From Deinococcus depolymerans (GTDB lineage Bacteria > Deinococcota > Deinococci > Deinococcales > Deinococcaceae): a DNA stretch of 64,000 bases. Below the pieces are notes generated by a model that saw only the letters and a list, made by a program, of their open reading frames with translations, searched no databases and was not told where the DNA came from. Of the stretch, positions 17,588-27,953 are shown one piece after another. The stretch is taken from contig NZ_BAAADB010000003.1 in assembly GCF_039522025.1 (NCBI RefSeq), forward strand, positions 124,001 to 188,000, given 5' to 3'. Each line of letters opens with the position of its first letter. Position 1 is the stretch's first letter. A program made the translations under genes and the position numbers.

Positions 17588-18400
17588 TCAGCCCTCGGCG
17601 GGCACGTCCGGGAAGTTGCTGAGGGGGAAGGTGTCCACGTTCGCGCTGCGCTGCTGCACGAGCACCCCGCCGTCCACGACCACGAACTGCCCCGTCACGT
17701 ACGCCGCGTCGTCCGACGCGAGGAACGCCGCCGCGCCCGTCATGTCCTCGGCCGTGCCGTAACGGCCCAGCGGCACGGTCTTCTCCCGCTGCGCGAGATC
17801 CTCGCCCGAGAGCCCGTAGGTGTTGATGAAGCCCGGTGTGATCCCGTTCACCCGCACCCCGTACGGCGCCATGTCCAGCGCCAGCGCCCGCGTGAACGCC
17901 TCCACGCCGCCCTTCGCCGCGTCGTACGACGTGAAGCCCCGGTGCGAGCGGGTCGCGCCGCCACTCGACACGTTCAGGATCACGCCGCGCCGCCGCGCCG
18001 CCATGCCCCGCGCCGCCCGGTGGCTGCACAGGAACACACTCTTCAGGTTCACGCGCAGGAACAGGTCCCACCACGCCTCGTCCGCATCCAGGAAGTGCCG
18101 CTGGTCACTCGTCAGCGCCGCGTTGTTCACGAGCACGTCCACCGGCCCCAGTTCTGCCTCGGTCGCCGCGAAGATCGCCTCCACGCCGCCCAACACGCTC
18201 ACGTCGCCCGGCACGCTCAGCGCCCGCGCGCCCGCCGCCGTCAGGGCGTCCACGACCGCCTGCGCCGCCGCCGCGTTCACGTCGTTCACCGCGACCCGCG
18301 CCCCCTCTGCGGCATACCGGTGCGCCAGGGCCGCGCCGATGCCACCCCCCGCCCCCGTGATGAGCACCGTCTTCCCCGTGAACCGCTGCAAAGTCGTCAT
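17588..18400 (-). CDS. Short-chain dehydrogenase/reductase
   Basis: A 270-residue NAD(P)-dependent oxidoreductase of the classical SDR fold. The cofactor loop TGAGGGIG lies at residues 14-21, NNA near residue 92, and the catalytic Ser with YDAAK around residues 145-165. An acidic residue at the end of the second strand (VNDVN) suggests NAD preference. The C-terminal 20 residues extend slightly past the usual DGG ending. TACCCT stands 7 nt before the ATG. Substrate unknown; downstream of the znu operon on the same strand but with its own promoter. Confidence 0.9.
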   Translation of the reverse strand: MTTLQRFTGKTVLITGAGGGIGAALAHRYAAEGARVAVNDVNAAAAQAVVDALTAAGARALSVPGDVSVLGGVEAIFAATEAELGPVDVLVNNAALTSDQRHFLDADEAWWDLFLRVNLKSVFLCSHRAARGMAARRRGVILNVSSGGATRSHRGFTSYDAAKGGVEAFTRALALDMAPYGVRVNGITPGFINTYGLSGEDLAQREKTVPLGRYGTAEDMTGAAAFLASDDAAYVTGQFVVVDGGVLVQQRSANVDTFPLSNFPDVPAEG

Positions 18401-18407
18401 GACGCAC

Positions 18408-18413
18408 AGGGTA
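18408..18413 (-). promoter_or_regulatory. -10 box of leaderless SDR promoter
   Basis: TACCCT ends 7 nt before the ATG at 18400. Confidence 0.5.
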
Positions 18414-18490
18414 CGGCAGGGGAGAGGACGTCATGAAGACCGCCCCCTGCCAGATCGGAAGGGGGCGGCGTTGTGGGCAGGAGGTGCCGG

Positions 18491-19300
18491 TCACTCCCGC
18501 CTGCGGAACGCCAGTGCCAGCAGGAAGATGGCGGTGTTCACGAGCACGATGGTCGCGCCGGGGGCGGTGTCCTGGTAGTAGCTGAGGTACAGCCCCGTCA
18601 CGCCGCCGACGGTGCCGAGCGCGGCGGCGAGGAGCATCATCTTCCTGAGGCTGCGGGCGAGGAGGCGCGCGGCGGCGCTGGACGTGATCAGCAGGCTGAC
18701 GCTGAGGGTCGTCCCGACGAGCTGCACGGTCAGGACGACGACGAGGCCGATCAGGATCAGCAGCAGGCTTTCGAGGCGGCGCACGGGGAGGCCGACGGCG
18801 CGCGCCTCGGTGGGGTCGAAGGACGCGAGCAGCAGTTCCTTCTGGATGGCGGTGAGGATGCCCCCGACGACGACGGTGACGGCCAGCGCACCCCACAGGT
18901 CGGCGGGGGTGACGCCGAGGGGGTTGCCGATCAGGAAGTTGCTGAGGTCGGTGGTGAAGGTCGGGGCGCGCGACAGCATGACGATGCCGAGGGCGAACAT
19001 GCCGACGAACACGATGCCGATGGCGCTGTCCTGCTTCAGGCCGCTGCGCCGCCCGATCGCGCCGATGCCGAGTGCGGTGAGGACGGCGGCGATGAGCGCC
19101 CCGACGAGCAGGTTGCCTTTCATGAGGAACGCGCCGACGATGCCGGGGAACACGGCGTGGCTCATGGCGTCCCCGATGTAGCTCAGGCCGCGCAGCACCA
19201 CCCACGCGCCGACGAGGGCGCACAGGACGCTGACGAGGACCACGGCCAGCAGGGCGCGGGTGAAGAAGTCGAATTGCAGGGGGTCGGTCAGCAGGTGCAA
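18491..19300 (-). CDS. znuB: Zinc/manganese ABC transporter permease (ZnuB-like)
   Basis: A 269-residue ABC-3 family permease with about eight to nine membrane helices. The stretches [13 protein letters not shown] (coupling loop) and [15 protein letters not shown] are family-typical. It transports Zn2+ or Mn2+ with the ATPase and binding protein encoded upstream on the same strand; the zinc-type L28 paralog and COG0523 GTPase in the same operon argue for zinc. It is the last gene of the operon, 76 bp after znuC. Confidence 0.9.
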   Translation of the reverse strand: MHLLTDPLQFDFFTRALLAVVLVSVLCALVGAWVVLRGLSYIGDAMSHAVFPGIVGAFLMKGNLLVGALIAAVLTALGIGAIGRRSGLKQDSAIGIVFVGMFALGIVMLSRAPTFTTDLSNFLIGNPLGVTPADLWGALAVTVVVGGILTAIQKELLLASFDPTEARAVGLPVRRLESLLLILIGLVVVLTVQLVGTTLSVSLLITSSAAARLLARSLRKMMLLAAALGTVGGVTGLYLSYYQDTAPGATIVLVNTAIFLLALAFRRRE

Positions 19301-19376
19301 GGGAAGCCTCGGAGGTGCGGGAGGGTGGTCAGGCCGGGTGTGTCATCCATCATCTTTCAACCATCACCCATCGACC

Positions 19377-20099
19377 TCACGCCTCGGCGTGAGTATGGCC
19401 CAGGAAGCTGGTGCTGAACGTCGCCTCGATGTTCTGCGTGGTGTACACCTGCTCGGGCGTGCCGTCCGCGATCACGCGGCGGTTCACGAGCACGAGGTGG
19501 TCGCACCAGCGCCGCGCCTGTTCGAGGTCATGCGTGACCATCACGACCGCGCGGCCCCTGTCGGCCTGCCGCCGCAGGAGGGCCATCAGGGTTTCCTGCG
19601 TGGCGGCGTCCACGCCGGTCAGGGGTTCGTCCAGCAGCAGCAGGTGGCCCTGACGGGCCAGCATGCGGGCCAGCAGGACCCGTTGCCGCTGCCCGCCGGA
19701 CAGCGCGCCGATGTGCCGGTGCCGCAGGTCGAACACGCCGGTTTCCTTCAGGGCGTCCTCCACGATCTGACGGTCCTGCTTGCCCGGCCAGCGCAGCCAG
19801 CCCAGGCGGCCGGTGCGGCCCATCATGGCGACGTCCCAGACGGTCACGGGAAAGGCCCAGTCGAGCGTCTGCTGCTGCGGCACGTAGCTGATGCACGAGC
19901 GGGCGCTGTGGCCCTCGTCGAAGCGCACGGCGTCCGCGTGGTCCGGCAGCAGGCCCACCAGGGTTTTCAGGAGGGTGCTCTTGCCCGCGCCGTTCGGGCC
20001 GATGATCGCGCTGAACGTTCCAGACTCGAAGCGGACGCTGGCGTTCTCCAGCGCCGTCTGCGGGCCGTATTTGACTGTCAGGTTCTCGACGCCCAGCAT
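19377..20099 (-). CDS. znuC: Zinc/manganese ABC transporter ATPase (ZnuC-like)
   Basis: A 240-residue ATPase with Walker [11 protein letters not shown]-loop PQQQ, signature LSGGQRQR, Walker B LLLLDEP and the switch histidine in [22 protein letters not shown] is typical of metal-uptake ATPases. The ATG at 20099 begins [12 protein letters not shown]. It couples to the ZnuB-like permease. Confidence 0.92.
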   Translation of the reverse strand: MLGVENLTVKYGPQTALENASVRFESGTFSAIIGPNGAGKSTLLKTLVGLLPDHADAVRFDEGHSARSCISYVPQQQTLDWAFPVTVWDVAMMGRTGRLGWLRWPGKQDRQIVEDALKETGVFDLRHRHIGALSGGQRQRVLLARMLARQGHLLLLDEPLTGVDAATQETLMALLRRQADRGRAVVMVTHDLEQARRWCDHLVLVNRRVIADGTPEQVYTTQNIEATFSTSFLGHTHAEA

Positions 20100-20203
20100 C
20101 AGACCAGCATACCTCCCCGCGCGGTGATGTTGCGAGTGCAGAATCAAAAGCGGGAGCGGGTGGAGGCGTCCTGCGCGTCCCCACCCGCCGCCGTCTGTGA
20201 CGG

Positions 20204-21130
20204 TCAGCCCTTCAGTGCTTTCACCATGATGTCCACGTTCGTCCGGAACGCCTTGAGGTACGTCTCGCCGCCGCTGCCCTTGGGTCCCAGGGCGTCGGTG
20301 TACAGCGCGGGGGCGATGCGGGCGCCGGTCTCGCGGGCGAGCGTCCGGGCGAGGCGGACGTTGACGGTGTTCTCGGTGAAGATGGTGCTCACCCCGGCCT
20401 TCTTCATGGTCTGGCTCAGCACGGCGAGTTCGCGGGCGCTGGGTTCCCGTTCGGTGCTCAGGCCCGGAATGACCGCCCCGATCAGGCGCAGCCCGTACCG
20501 CTCGGCGAGGTAGTGCAGGCTGTCGTGGTTCGTCACGAGGACGCGCCGCGCGGCGGGCACCGTGGCGAACTGCTCCTTCGCGTAGGCGTCGGCGGCGCTG
20601 ATGGCTTTCAGGTGGGCGGCGGCGTTGTTCGCGTACGTGGCCTTCCCGGCGGGGTCGAGGCGGGTCAGGGCCGCCTGGGCGTTCTTCACGTACCCGGCGG
20701 CCAGGGTGGCGTCCCACCACGCGTGCGGGTCGAGTGCGCCGTGGTTGTCGTGCGCGTCGTGCCCGGCTTGCGCGTGGTCCTCGCCTTCCCCGGCGGGGTG
20801 CAGCTTCAGACCCGCCGTGAGTTCCTGCACCGGCACCTTGGGTGCGCTGGCTTTCAGTCGGGGCAGCCAGGGTTCCAGGCCCGCGCCGTTCGCGAACAGG
20901 GTGCGGCTGCGGGCGAGGTCGCGGATGGCGCCGGTGCTGGGCTGGAAGGTGTGGGTGTCCCCGCCGGGCGGCACGATGACGTTCACGCTGACGCGGGTGC
21001 CGCCGACGGCCTTCACGAAGTCCGCGATGATCGTGGTGGTGGCGCTGACCTGCAGGGGCGCGGCCTGCGCCGTGGGCGCGGCGCACGCGGCGAGCAGCAG
21101 CGTGGGCAGGAGGAGGTGGGGGCGCGTCAC
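20204..21130 (-). CDS. znuA: Zinc ABC transporter substrate-binding protein (ZnuA-like)
   Basis: A 308-residue periplasmic cluster-A1 metal-binding protein. The signal peptide ends near residue 23 ([10 protein letters not shown]). Metal ligands typical of ZnuA are visible: HTFQPS, a His-rich loop around residues 115-135 ([13 protein letters not shown]), DPHAWW, and [15 protein letters not shown]; an acidic ligand lies late in the chain. The His-rich loop marks zinc rather than manganese specificity. GTG 21130 overlaps the rpmB stop in a GTGA, so the genes are coupled. Confidence 0.93.
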   Translation of the reverse strand: MTRPHLLLPTLLLAACAAPTAQAAPLQVSATTTIIADFVKAVGGTRVSVNVIVPPGGDTHTFQPSTGAIRDLARSRTLFANGAGLEPWLPRLKASAPKVPVQELTAGLKLHPAGEGEDHAQAGHDAHDNHGALDPHAWWDATLAAGYVKNAQAALTRLDPAGKATYANNAAAHLKAISAADAYAKEQFATVPAARRVLVTNHDSLHYLAERYGLRLIGAVIPGLSTEREPSARELAVLSQTMKKAGVSTIFTENTVNVRLARTLARETGARIAPALYTDALGPKGSGGETYLKAFRTNVDIMVKALKG

Positions 21131-21372
21131 AGCAGTTCGATGCCCCGGTACGGGCCGCGGCTGAGGGTGCGCAGGGCGTTGGCGCTGAGCCAGACGGTCT
21201 TCGTGACGCCGCCCTCGCGGATGGCGCGCTTGTGGAGGTTGGCGCGCTGCACGCGTTTGGTCACGCCGGTGACCTTGCGGCCCACGCCGCCCTGTGCGCG
21301 GGCCTTGCCGCGCCGGGTGACGCTGTTCACCACGAGGTTCTTCTTGCCGGTCAGGTAGCACTCACGACTCAT
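21127..21372 (-). CDS. rpmB: Zinc-independent ribosomal protein L28 paralog
   Basis: An 81-residue L28. The N-terminus [11 protein letters not shown] has a lone cysteine where zinc-binding L28 proteins carry a CxxC pair, so this is a C-minus form. In other bacteria such paralogs are made under zinc starvation to replace the zinc-containing version and free the metal. Its position inside a zinc-uptake operon supports that role. AAGGAG stands 8 nt before the ATG. Confidence 0.9.
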   Translation of the reverse strand: MSRECYLTGKKNLVVNSVTRRGKARAQGGVGRKVTGVTKRVQRANLHKRAIREGGVTKTVWLSANALRTLSRGPYRGIELL

Positions 21373-21439
21373 ATTGATTTCTCCTTATCACAACTGGGGG
21401 TGGGGGGAAGGTTCACCGGCGCACGTTCCGCCGGTCCGG

Positions 21440-22495
<1,056 letters not shown>

Positions 22496-22499
22496 ATCC

Positions 22500-22521
22500 T
22501 GATAACGATATTCTATTATCA
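22500..22521. promoter_or_regulatory. Palindromic operator between the zinc operon and a divergent gene
   Basis: A 22-bp AT-rich site with arms TGATAA and TTATCA around an AT centre, in an otherwise GC-rich sequence. It overlaps the candidate -10 regions of both divergent promoters. By context it is the best candidate for a Zur-type zinc repressor site; I cannot compare it with a Deinococcus consensus here. Confidence 0.6.
22514..22519 (+). promoter_or_regulatory. -10 box of leaderless promoter for the divergent unknown gene
   Basis: TATTAT ends 7 nt before the ATG at 22527 and lies inside the palindromic operator. Confidence 0.5.
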
Positions 22522-22526
22522 ATAAT

Positions 22527-23048
22527 ATGACAAGGTTCCACACCCTCCGACGCTGCCCGCTGACCGCCCAGTTCTGGTTCCTGGGCCTCGATGCCCGTCA
22601 GGGCGACCTGACCCTGCGCGGCTTTCGCAAGCGCCCCAGCCCGCAGGGCAGCAGCCTGTACACCCTGGAGGGCCTGACCCTGCACTCTGCTGGCCTGACC
22701 CTGCTGCTGCCCGGCGAGCCGCTGCAGTTCAACCGCCGTACCCAGACCTTCACGCGCGGTGGGCGCACCGTGCCCGCACAGCAGGGCCGCCTGCACCTGC
22801 GCGCCGCGCTGCACGCCCACGAGGCCTGGATCGCCGCCCGCCACGGCCCCGCCTACCGCGAGGCACTGGTACGCCTGCACCGCCCGCCACGCCCGGTGAT
22901 GGGCGCGCTGGAGCCCTGGCGGGCCTACCTGTGCGGCGGCCCTGTGGACGGGGCGGAGCTGAATCCCGCGCTGCCGCGACTGACGGGCAGCCGGGTGGCT
23001 GGTCCCGCCGCCCATCTCCCCCCCAGATCGGCCCACCCGATGCTTTAA
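22527..23048 (+). CDS. Unknown protein divergent from the zinc operon
   Basis: A 173-residue protein with no recognised family. It starts [20 protein letters not shown] and contains a beta-rich N-terminal half ([30 protein letters not shown]) and a basic helical segment; the last 25 residues look disordered. Translation appears leaderless. It shares the 31-bp AT-rich intergenic region, and the palindromic operator, with the zinc operon, so it is probably co-regulated by zinc. No metal-binding motif is obvious. Confidence 0.6.
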   Translation: MTRFHTLRRCPLTAQFWFLGLDARQGDLTLRGFRKRPSPQGSSLYTLEGLTLHSAGLTLLLPGEPLQFNRRTQTFTRGGRTVPAQQGRLHLRAALHAHEAWIAARHGPAYREALVRLHRPPRPVMGALEPWRAYLCGGPVDGAELNPALPRLTGSRVAGPAAHLPPRSAHPML

Positions 23049-23093
23049 AAAGTAAAGTGTGCGTGGCTGACCATCCGCAAAGGTGCCCGGTGG

Positions 23094-23099
23094 TACGCT
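23094..23099 (+). promoter_or_regulatory. -10 box of leaderless trxB promoter
   Basis: TACGCT ends 6 nt before the ATG at 23106. Confidence 0.55.
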
Positions 23100-23105
23100 T
23101 CACCC

Positions 23106-24089
23106 ATGACGGGCAACACTCCCAGCACCCAGCACTACGACGTGGTCATCGTCGGCGGCGGCCCCGCCGGACTGACCGCCGCCATCTACACGGGCCGCGC
23201 CAGCCTCAGCACCCTGATCCTCGAAAAGGGCCTGCCCGGCGGCCAGATCGCCCAGACGGAAGAAGTCGAGAACTACCCCGGCTTCCCCGAACCCATCAGC
23301 GGCATGGAACTCGCCAGCCGCATGCAGCAGCAGGCCGAGAAGTTCGGCGGCAAGATCGAGATGGACGAGGTCCAGAGCATCGTCCGCGCAGGCGACGACC
23401 GTGAACACGCCTACCCCTTCACCGTCACCGGCTACAGCGGCACCTACCACGCCAAGGCCGTGATCCTCGCCACCGGCGCCAACCCCAAACGCCTGGGCGT
23501 CCCCGGCGAGCAGGACTTCTGGGGCCGCGGCGTCAGCACCTGCGCCACCTGCGACGGGTTCTTCTACCGCGGCAAGAAGGTCGTCGTGATCGGCGGAGGC
23601 GACGCCGCCGTCGAGGAAGGCCTGTTCCTGACCAAATTCGCGGACGAGGTCACGCTGATCCACCGGCGCGACACGCTGCGGGCGAACAAGGTCGCGCAGG
23701 CCCGCGCGTTCGCGAACCCCAAGATGAAATTCATCTGGGACACCGCGGTCGAGGAAATCAAGGGCGAGGACACCGTGACCGGCGTGAAACTCAGGAACCT
23801 CAAGACCGGCGAGGAGAGCGACATGAGCACCGACGGCGTGTTCATCTTCATCGGGCACACGCCGAACACCGAGTTCGTGAAGGACACGGTCAAGCTGCGC
23901 CCCGACGGGTACGTGGACGTCACGGACGAGATCTACACCAGCGTGCCGATGCTGTTCGCCGCCGGGGACGTCAGCGACTACATCTACCGCCAGCTGGGCA
24001 CGTCGGTCGGCGCGGGGACGCGCGCCGCCATGAGCGCCGAACGCGCCCTGGCCGCCCTGGAACTCGAAACCGAAACCGCAGCGGATTAA
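23106..24089 (+). CDS. trxB: Thioredoxin reductase
   Basis: A 327-residue NADPH/FAD flavoenzyme that reduces thioredoxin. FAD loop [12 protein letters not shown] near residue 17, the redox-active pair CATC near residue 148, NADPH loop [10 protein letters not shown] near residue 165 with the HRRD phosphate-binding motif following, and the C-terminal FAD contact FAAGDVSD. All active-site features are intact and length is standard. Monocistronic by appearance. Confidence 0.97.
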   Translation: MTGNTPSTQHYDVVIVGGGPAGLTAAIYTGRASLSTLILEKGLPGGQIAQTEEVENYPGFPEPISGMELASRMQQQAEKFGGKIEMDEVQSIVRAGDDREHAYPFTVTGYSGTYHAKAVILATGANPKRLGVPGEQDFWGRGVSTCATCDGFFYRGKKVVVIGGGDAAVEEGLFLTKFADEVTLIHRRDTLRANKVAQARAFANPKMKFIWDTAVEEIKGEDTVTGVKLRNLKTGEESDMSTDGVFIFIGHTPNTEFVKDTVKLRPDGYVDVTDEIYTSVPMLFAAGDVSDYIYRQLGTSVGAGTRAAMSAERALAALELETETAAD

Positions 24090-24142
24090 GAACGCCTCAG
24101 CCCAGCGGGACGCCCGGCCACCACCGGAGCGTCCCGCTCGCT

Positions 24143-24148
24143 TATGCT
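24143..24148 (+). promoter_or_regulatory. -10 box of leaderless HD-hydrolase promoter
   Basis: TATGCT ends 6 nt before the ATG at 24155. Confidence 0.55.
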
Positions 24149-24154
24149 CGGCAC

Positions 24155-24670
24155 ATGCCTCACCGCACCTTCATGAGCCGCCTGCGCCGCAAGGCCAACG
24201 GGTACGCGGCCAAGGTGCGCCGCCTCCTGCGCAGCCTGCGCGCCAGCGACGCCCACCCCGACGACCCCTGGGCCCAGACCCACCTGACCCCCGAGGAGGC
24301 GCGCATCTACCGCGCCATGGACCCCCGCGACCGCGAACACGCCTGCCGCGTCACCCGCCACCTGCTGCGCGACCACCCCCAGGTGCCCGCCGAACTGATC
24401 GCTGCGGCGCTCCTGCACGACTGCGGCAAGAGCCTGCGTCCCTACTGGCTGTGGGAGCGGGTGCTGGTCGGCCTGATCCCGAACCGCCTGTCCCGGATCC
24501 TGCCGCCCGTCGGGGCCATCGGGATCCGCGCGCACCACCCGGAACTCGGGGCCCGCCTGCTGGCCCACGCCGGCGCCCGGCCCCGCGTGGCGCGACTCGT
24601 CGCCCGCCACCACCATCCGGGCGGCGATCCGGACGCCGCGCTGCTGCACCTCTACGACGATCAGGAATAG
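24155..24670 (+). CDS. HD-domain phosphohydrolase
   Basis: A 171-residue HD-superfamily protein. The metal-binding residues are visible as [12 protein letters not shown] (first His), LLHDCGKS (HD pair near residue 89), [13 protein letters not shown] and ARHHH. The basic N-terminal 35 residues are unlike the core. HD proteins hydrolyse phosphate esters such as nucleotides or cyclic nucleotides; the substrate here is unknown. Leaderless start; followed by a strong stem-loop. Confidence 0.88.
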   Translation: MPHRTFMSRLRRKANGYAAKVRRLLRSLRASDAHPDDPWAQTHLTPEEARIYRAMDPRDREHACRVTRHLLRDHPQVPAELIAAALLHDCGKSLRPYWLWERVLVGLIPNRLSRILPPVGAIGIRAHHPELGARLLAHAGARPRVARLVARHHHPGGDPDAALLHLYDDQE

Positions 24671-24691
24671 GCCGCCCGGGGCACACGGACA

Positions 24692-24723
24692 GCGCCGCCT
24701 CTCCCAGGTGGGGAAGGCGGCGC
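24692..24723 (+). terminator. Stem-loop after the HD-domain gene
   Basis: GCGCCGCCT pairs with AGGCGGCGC, with a CTCCC/GGGGA inner helix. The stem is very stable but lacks a long U-run. Confidence 0.6.
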
Positions 24724-24757
24724 CGGTTCAGGAAGTCAGGCTCCCCGGTGCGGATTA

Positions 24758-24891
24758 TATGGACTGCCGTTTGTTTCGTTCACAGATCGGTGGTGTTCCG
24801 ATCTGTGAACTCCACGTCCGGAGGGGCGGTTTGCTCCTCCTCGCTTCGCTCGGATTGAACGGCTTACAAAGCCATTCAATCGGAGTCCGTA
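24758..24891 (-). mobile_element. Short TNA-target element, copy 7 (134 bp)
   Basis: Reverse orientation, with right hairpin TTCACAGATCGG/CCGATCTGTGAA fully paired. Flanked by TTA at 24755-24757 and 24892-24894; the latter is the complement of the slyD TAA stop codon. The terminal TACGG has become TATGG. Confidence 0.87.
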
Positions 24892-25371
24892 TTACTCGTG
24901 GTCGTGCTGGCCGTCGGCGTGCGCGTGACCGTGCTCGAGTTCCTCGGGCGTGGCGTCACGGACAGCCAGGACGGTCACGTCGAAGTCCAGGACCATGCCG
25001 GCCAGCGGCGGGTTGAAATCAACCTTCACGTTGTCGCCGTCCACGTCCATCACGGTGAAAGGAATGACGCTGCCGTCCTCGGCCTGCGCGTAGTACGTTT
25101 CGCCGACCTCGATGTCATCCTCGAAGTCCTCGCGCGAGAGGCTCTCGACGTTCTCCTCGTCACGCGGGCCGTAGCCGTCCTCGGGCTGCACCGTCACCTG
25201 CAGGCTCTCGCCGGCCCCCTTGCCTTCCAGCGCCGCTTCCAGCCCCGGGATGATGTTGCTGTGCCCGTGCAGGTACACCAGCGGCTCACCGGGTTCGCTC
25301 TGATCGACGATCTCGCCGTTCACCGTGAGTTTGTAATCGAGTTCAACAACCTTGTCCTGGGTAATGTTCAT
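24892..25371 (-). CDS. slyD: FKBP-type peptidyl-prolyl isomerase SlyD
   Basis: A 159-residue prolyl isomerase/chaperone. The FKBP core begins DKVVELDYKLTVNGEIVDQS, the insert-in-flap domain spans roughly residues 70-120 (GYGPRDEENVESLS), and FNPPLAGMVLDFDVTVLAVR closes the FKBP fold. The short His-rich tail (HGHAHADGQHDHE) is a metal-binding feature of SlyD. GGAGACCGC precedes the ATG at 25371. Its TAA stop coincides with an element target duplication. Confidence 0.94.
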   Translation of the reverse strand: MNITQDKVVELDYKLTVNGEIVDQSEPGEPLVYLHGHSNIIPGLEAALEGKGAGESLQVTVQPEDGYGPRDEENVESLSREDFEDDIEVGETYYAQAEDGSVIPFTVMDVDGDNVKVDFNPPLAGMVLDFDVTVLAVRDATPEELEHGHAHADGQHDHE

Positions 25372-25467
25372 GCGGTCTCCATTTCCCCGTCCGTCCCTGG
25401 AGGTCAGGGAACGCCGGACAGGTTCTGCTGCCCAAGGAGTGTACCCTCTCGGCGCGGCCGGCAACCG

Positions 25468-26637
25468 TTACCGCACCCGGAAAGCCCACCCGACCCGCCC
25501 GGCGGACGTGTCGAAATCCACCTGCACCCGGTCCCCCGCCCGCAGCGGCGCGTGGGGCAGCAGCACCCCCGCCCCCTGCGCCGCGAGGACACCCCGCCCG
25601 GCCCGCGTGTCCCCCTCCGACGCCCCCCGGAAGGACCCGGCGCTCAGCAGGCAGGCGGGCGCGGCCCGCCCGTTGACCTGCAGGGCCGCGCCGCGCACCG
25701 TGACGCCCGGCCCCATCAGGAGCGCGATGGGAGCGCCCGCCTCCTTCAGGCCGCAGTGCACCAGCGGGTCCGGCCACTCGGACGCCGACGCGCCCGCCGG
25801 GTCCACCGTCAGGTCCAGGCCCGCCTCCGGGCCGGGGTGGCGCACGGGGTACGGGCCGGCTCCCTGAGCCTGTGCCTGCCGCGCCTCCAGTCCCCGCCGG
25901 ACATCCAGCACGGCCGCCGACCGGAACGCCCCGCCCGCATCGTGCGCCTCCCCGAACGCCACGCGGGTCAGGCGCGGGTCCAGCAGCTGCGGCAGGTGAA
26001 ACGCGCCCCCCACCCAGTACGACAGCGCCCGCCGCAGGTCACTGTCCGGCTGTGACGACACGAAGTAATGTCCCGGCGCGCAGGTCTCGCCCGCCGACGA
26101 GCGGTGGGGACTGGCGGGGTCCTCGCGGTGCTCGGCGCGGTCGGCCCGCACCAGGTAGCGCGCGTGCGCCGCGCAACCCGCCTCCCAGTCCGGTTCGGCC
26201 TGCACCGCGCCCACGCCCGCCCCGGCCCGCAGGCGGTTCAGCAGGGCCAGCGTCCCGGCGGCCGGCGTCCCCGCCACGGGTGTTCCTGCAACGGGTGTGG
26301 GGGCCGCTGGTTCCGGCGCACGCCCGGGCGGGGCCGGGTCGGGGCGGACAGAAGCGGGTGGCACCGGGGCAGGCAGGCGGGCAGGGGCAGGTGAGGGTGC
26401 CGTCGGCAGGGGTGCCGCCAGCGGGGCAGATGGGGCCGCGCCGGCCGGTGGGGCCCCAGCGGGCGTGGCTGATCCGGGCGCGGGTGGGCCCGCGCTGGGC
26501 TGCTGTCCAGGCATCCGCTGTCCGGGCAGCCACCCGGCCGCCCGCAGGCCCGCCCACGCCAGCGCCAGCAGCGCCAGCAGCCAGATCAGCGCCCACGCGG
26601 CCCGCCGCGCCGCCCACCGCCAGGAAAAACCGTCCAT
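25468..26637 (-). CDS. Membrane-anchored CAP/SCP-domain protein
   Basis: A 389-residue protein: one N-terminal membrane helix (residues 14-34), a Pro/Ala-rich linker (about 35-130), then a CAP-superfamily domain beginning LLNRLRAGAGVGAVQAEPDWEA, with HARYLVRAD and a family-like ETCAPGHYFVSS. The last 100 residues form an extra beta-rich domain. CAP proteins occur in envelope or spore-coat roles of uncertain chemistry. The linker contains a short direct repeat (PVAGTPVAGTPAAGT). TACCAT stands 9 nt before the ATG. Confidence 0.75.
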   Translation of the reverse strand: MDGFSWRWAARRAAWALIWLLALLALAWAGLRAAGWLPGQRMPGQQPSAGPPAPGSATPAGAPPAGAAPSAPLAAPLPTAPSPAPARLPAPVPPASVRPDPAPPGRAPEPAAPTPVAGTPVAGTPAAGTLALLNRLRAGAGVGAVQAEPDWEAGCAAHARYLVRADRAEHREDPASPHRSSAGETCAPGHYFVSSQPDSDLRRALSYWVGGAFHLPQLLDPRLTRVAFGEAHDAGGAFRSAAVLDVRRGLEARQAQAQGAGPYPVRHPGPEAGLDLTVDPAGASASEWPDPLVHCGLKEAGAPIALLMGPGVTVRGAALQVNGRAAPACLLSAGSFRGASEGDTRAGRGVLAAQGAGVLLPHAPLRAGDRVQVDFDTSAGRVGWAFRVR

Positions 26638-26687
26638 GAATGCCTCATGGTACGGACGCCCGCACGCCCGCAGGCCCGCCCGACCCC

Positions 26688-26693
26688 TATCCT
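26688..26693 (+). promoter_or_regulatory. -10 box of leaderless moeA promoter
   Basis: TATCCT ends 6 nt before the ATG at 26700. Confidence 0.5.
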
Positions 26694-26699
26694 GCCTTC

Positions 26700-27896
26700 A
26701 TGACTGCGCCGCTCCCCCCGTTCCCCATGCACGTCAGCGTGCAGGAGGCCCGCACCCTGCTGGCCGCGCTGCTTCCCGACCGCCGCACCGAGACCCTGCC
26801 GCTCGCGCAGGCCGCCGGGCGGACCCTGGCCGGCGACCTGCGCGCCCTGGTCAGCCACCCCAGCGCCACCGAGAGCGCCCTGGACGGCATCGCCGCCCGC
26901 GAGGCCGACACGCTGGGCGCTGCGCCGCATACCCCGGTGCGCCTGCACGTGACCGGCGAGAGCCGCGCCGGGGTGCCCTTTACCGGCATGGTCGGCGCGG
27001 GCGAGTGCGTGCGCATCTACACGGGCGCGCCCCTGCCGCCCGGCGCGGACGCCATCTGCCCGGTCGAACAGCTGCTCGACGACGGCCCGGACGGCGTGCT
27101 GCTGCGCCGCCCCGCCAGTCCCGGCGACGTGCGCCACGAGGGCGGCGACTTCCGCACCGGCGAGGTCGTCATGACCGCCGGACTGCCCCTGACCGCTCCC
27201 CGGCTGGCGCTGGCCGCCGCGCTCGGGCACCCGCAGGTGCCGGTCCTCGCGCCGCTGCGCGTGGCGCTGCTGTCCACCGGCGACGAGGTCGTCCCGCCCG
27301 GTCAGCCCCTCACGGCCGGGCAGGTGTACGACAGCAACTCCGTGGGCCTGCGCGCCATGCTGATCGAGGCCGGGTGCGAGGTCATTCCCCTCGGGCACGC
27401 CCCGGACAGCCCCGAGGCCCTCCAGGCCGCCATCGACCGCGCGGGCGGCGCGGACGTCCTGCTGACCAGCGGCGGCGTCAGCATGGGCCGGTACGACTTC
27501 ATGCGCGACCTGCTGATCGAGCAGGGCCGCGTGAGCTTCTGGAAGGTCCGCATGCGCCCCGGCGGTCCCGCCATCCTGGGCGGCTGGAACGGCCTGCCCG
27601 TCTTCGGCCTGCCCGGCAACCCGGTCAGCAGCCTCGTGGTGTTCCACGTGATCGTCCGGCCCGCCCTGACCGGCCAGCCCCCGCAGACGCTGCGCCTGCG
27701 CGCCGCCACGCCCTTCCGCGCCCTGCCCGACAAGACCGCCTTCTGGCGCGCGTCCATTCAGGACGGCCGGGTCAGCGATTACGGCCAGCAGGGCAGCGGC
27801 ATCCTGCGCTCTCTCAGCGAGGCCGGGGCGCTCGTCATTGTGCCCGAAGGCCAGCCCGTCGCGGCGGGCGATGACGTGGACGTGATCCTGCTGTAA
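26700..27896 (+). CDS. moeA: Molybdopterin molybdenumtransferase MoeA
   Basis: A 398-residue enzyme that inserts molybdate into adenylylated molybdopterin. MoeA blocks are in order: the start with LALAQAAGRTLA-like segment, MVGAGECVRIYTGAPLPPGAD near residue 105, the MoCF/MogA domain with LLSTGDEV, DSNSVGL and TSGGVSMGRYDF, then the conserved LPGNPVSSLVVF and a C-terminal beta-barrel. Start chosen by the leaderless -10; an upstream in-frame extension lacks support. Confidence 0.95.
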   Translation: MTAPLPPFPMHVSVQEARTLLAALLPDRRTETLPLAQAAGRTLAGDLRALVSHPSATESALDGIAAREADTLGAAPHTPVRLHVTGESRAGVPFTGMVGAGECVRIYTGAPLPPGADAICPVEQLLDDGPDGVLLRRPASPGDVRHEGGDFRTGEVVMTAGLPLTAPRLALAAALGHPQVPVLAPLRVALLSTGDEVVPPGQPLTAGQVYDSNSVGLRAMLIEAGCEVIPLGHAPDSPEALQAAIDRAGGADVLLTSGGVSMGRYDFMRDLLIEQGRVSFWKVRMRPGGPAILGGWNGLPVFGLPGNPVSSLVVFHVIVRPALTGQPPQTLRLRAATPFRALPDKTAFWRASIQDGRVSDYGQQGSGILRSLSEAGALVIVPEGQPVAAGDDVDVILL

Positions 27897-27953
27897 TGGA
27901 GGCGGGGCGGGCGAGGCAGGGCGCAGTGAACCGCCTCCCACGCTCCGCGTCCC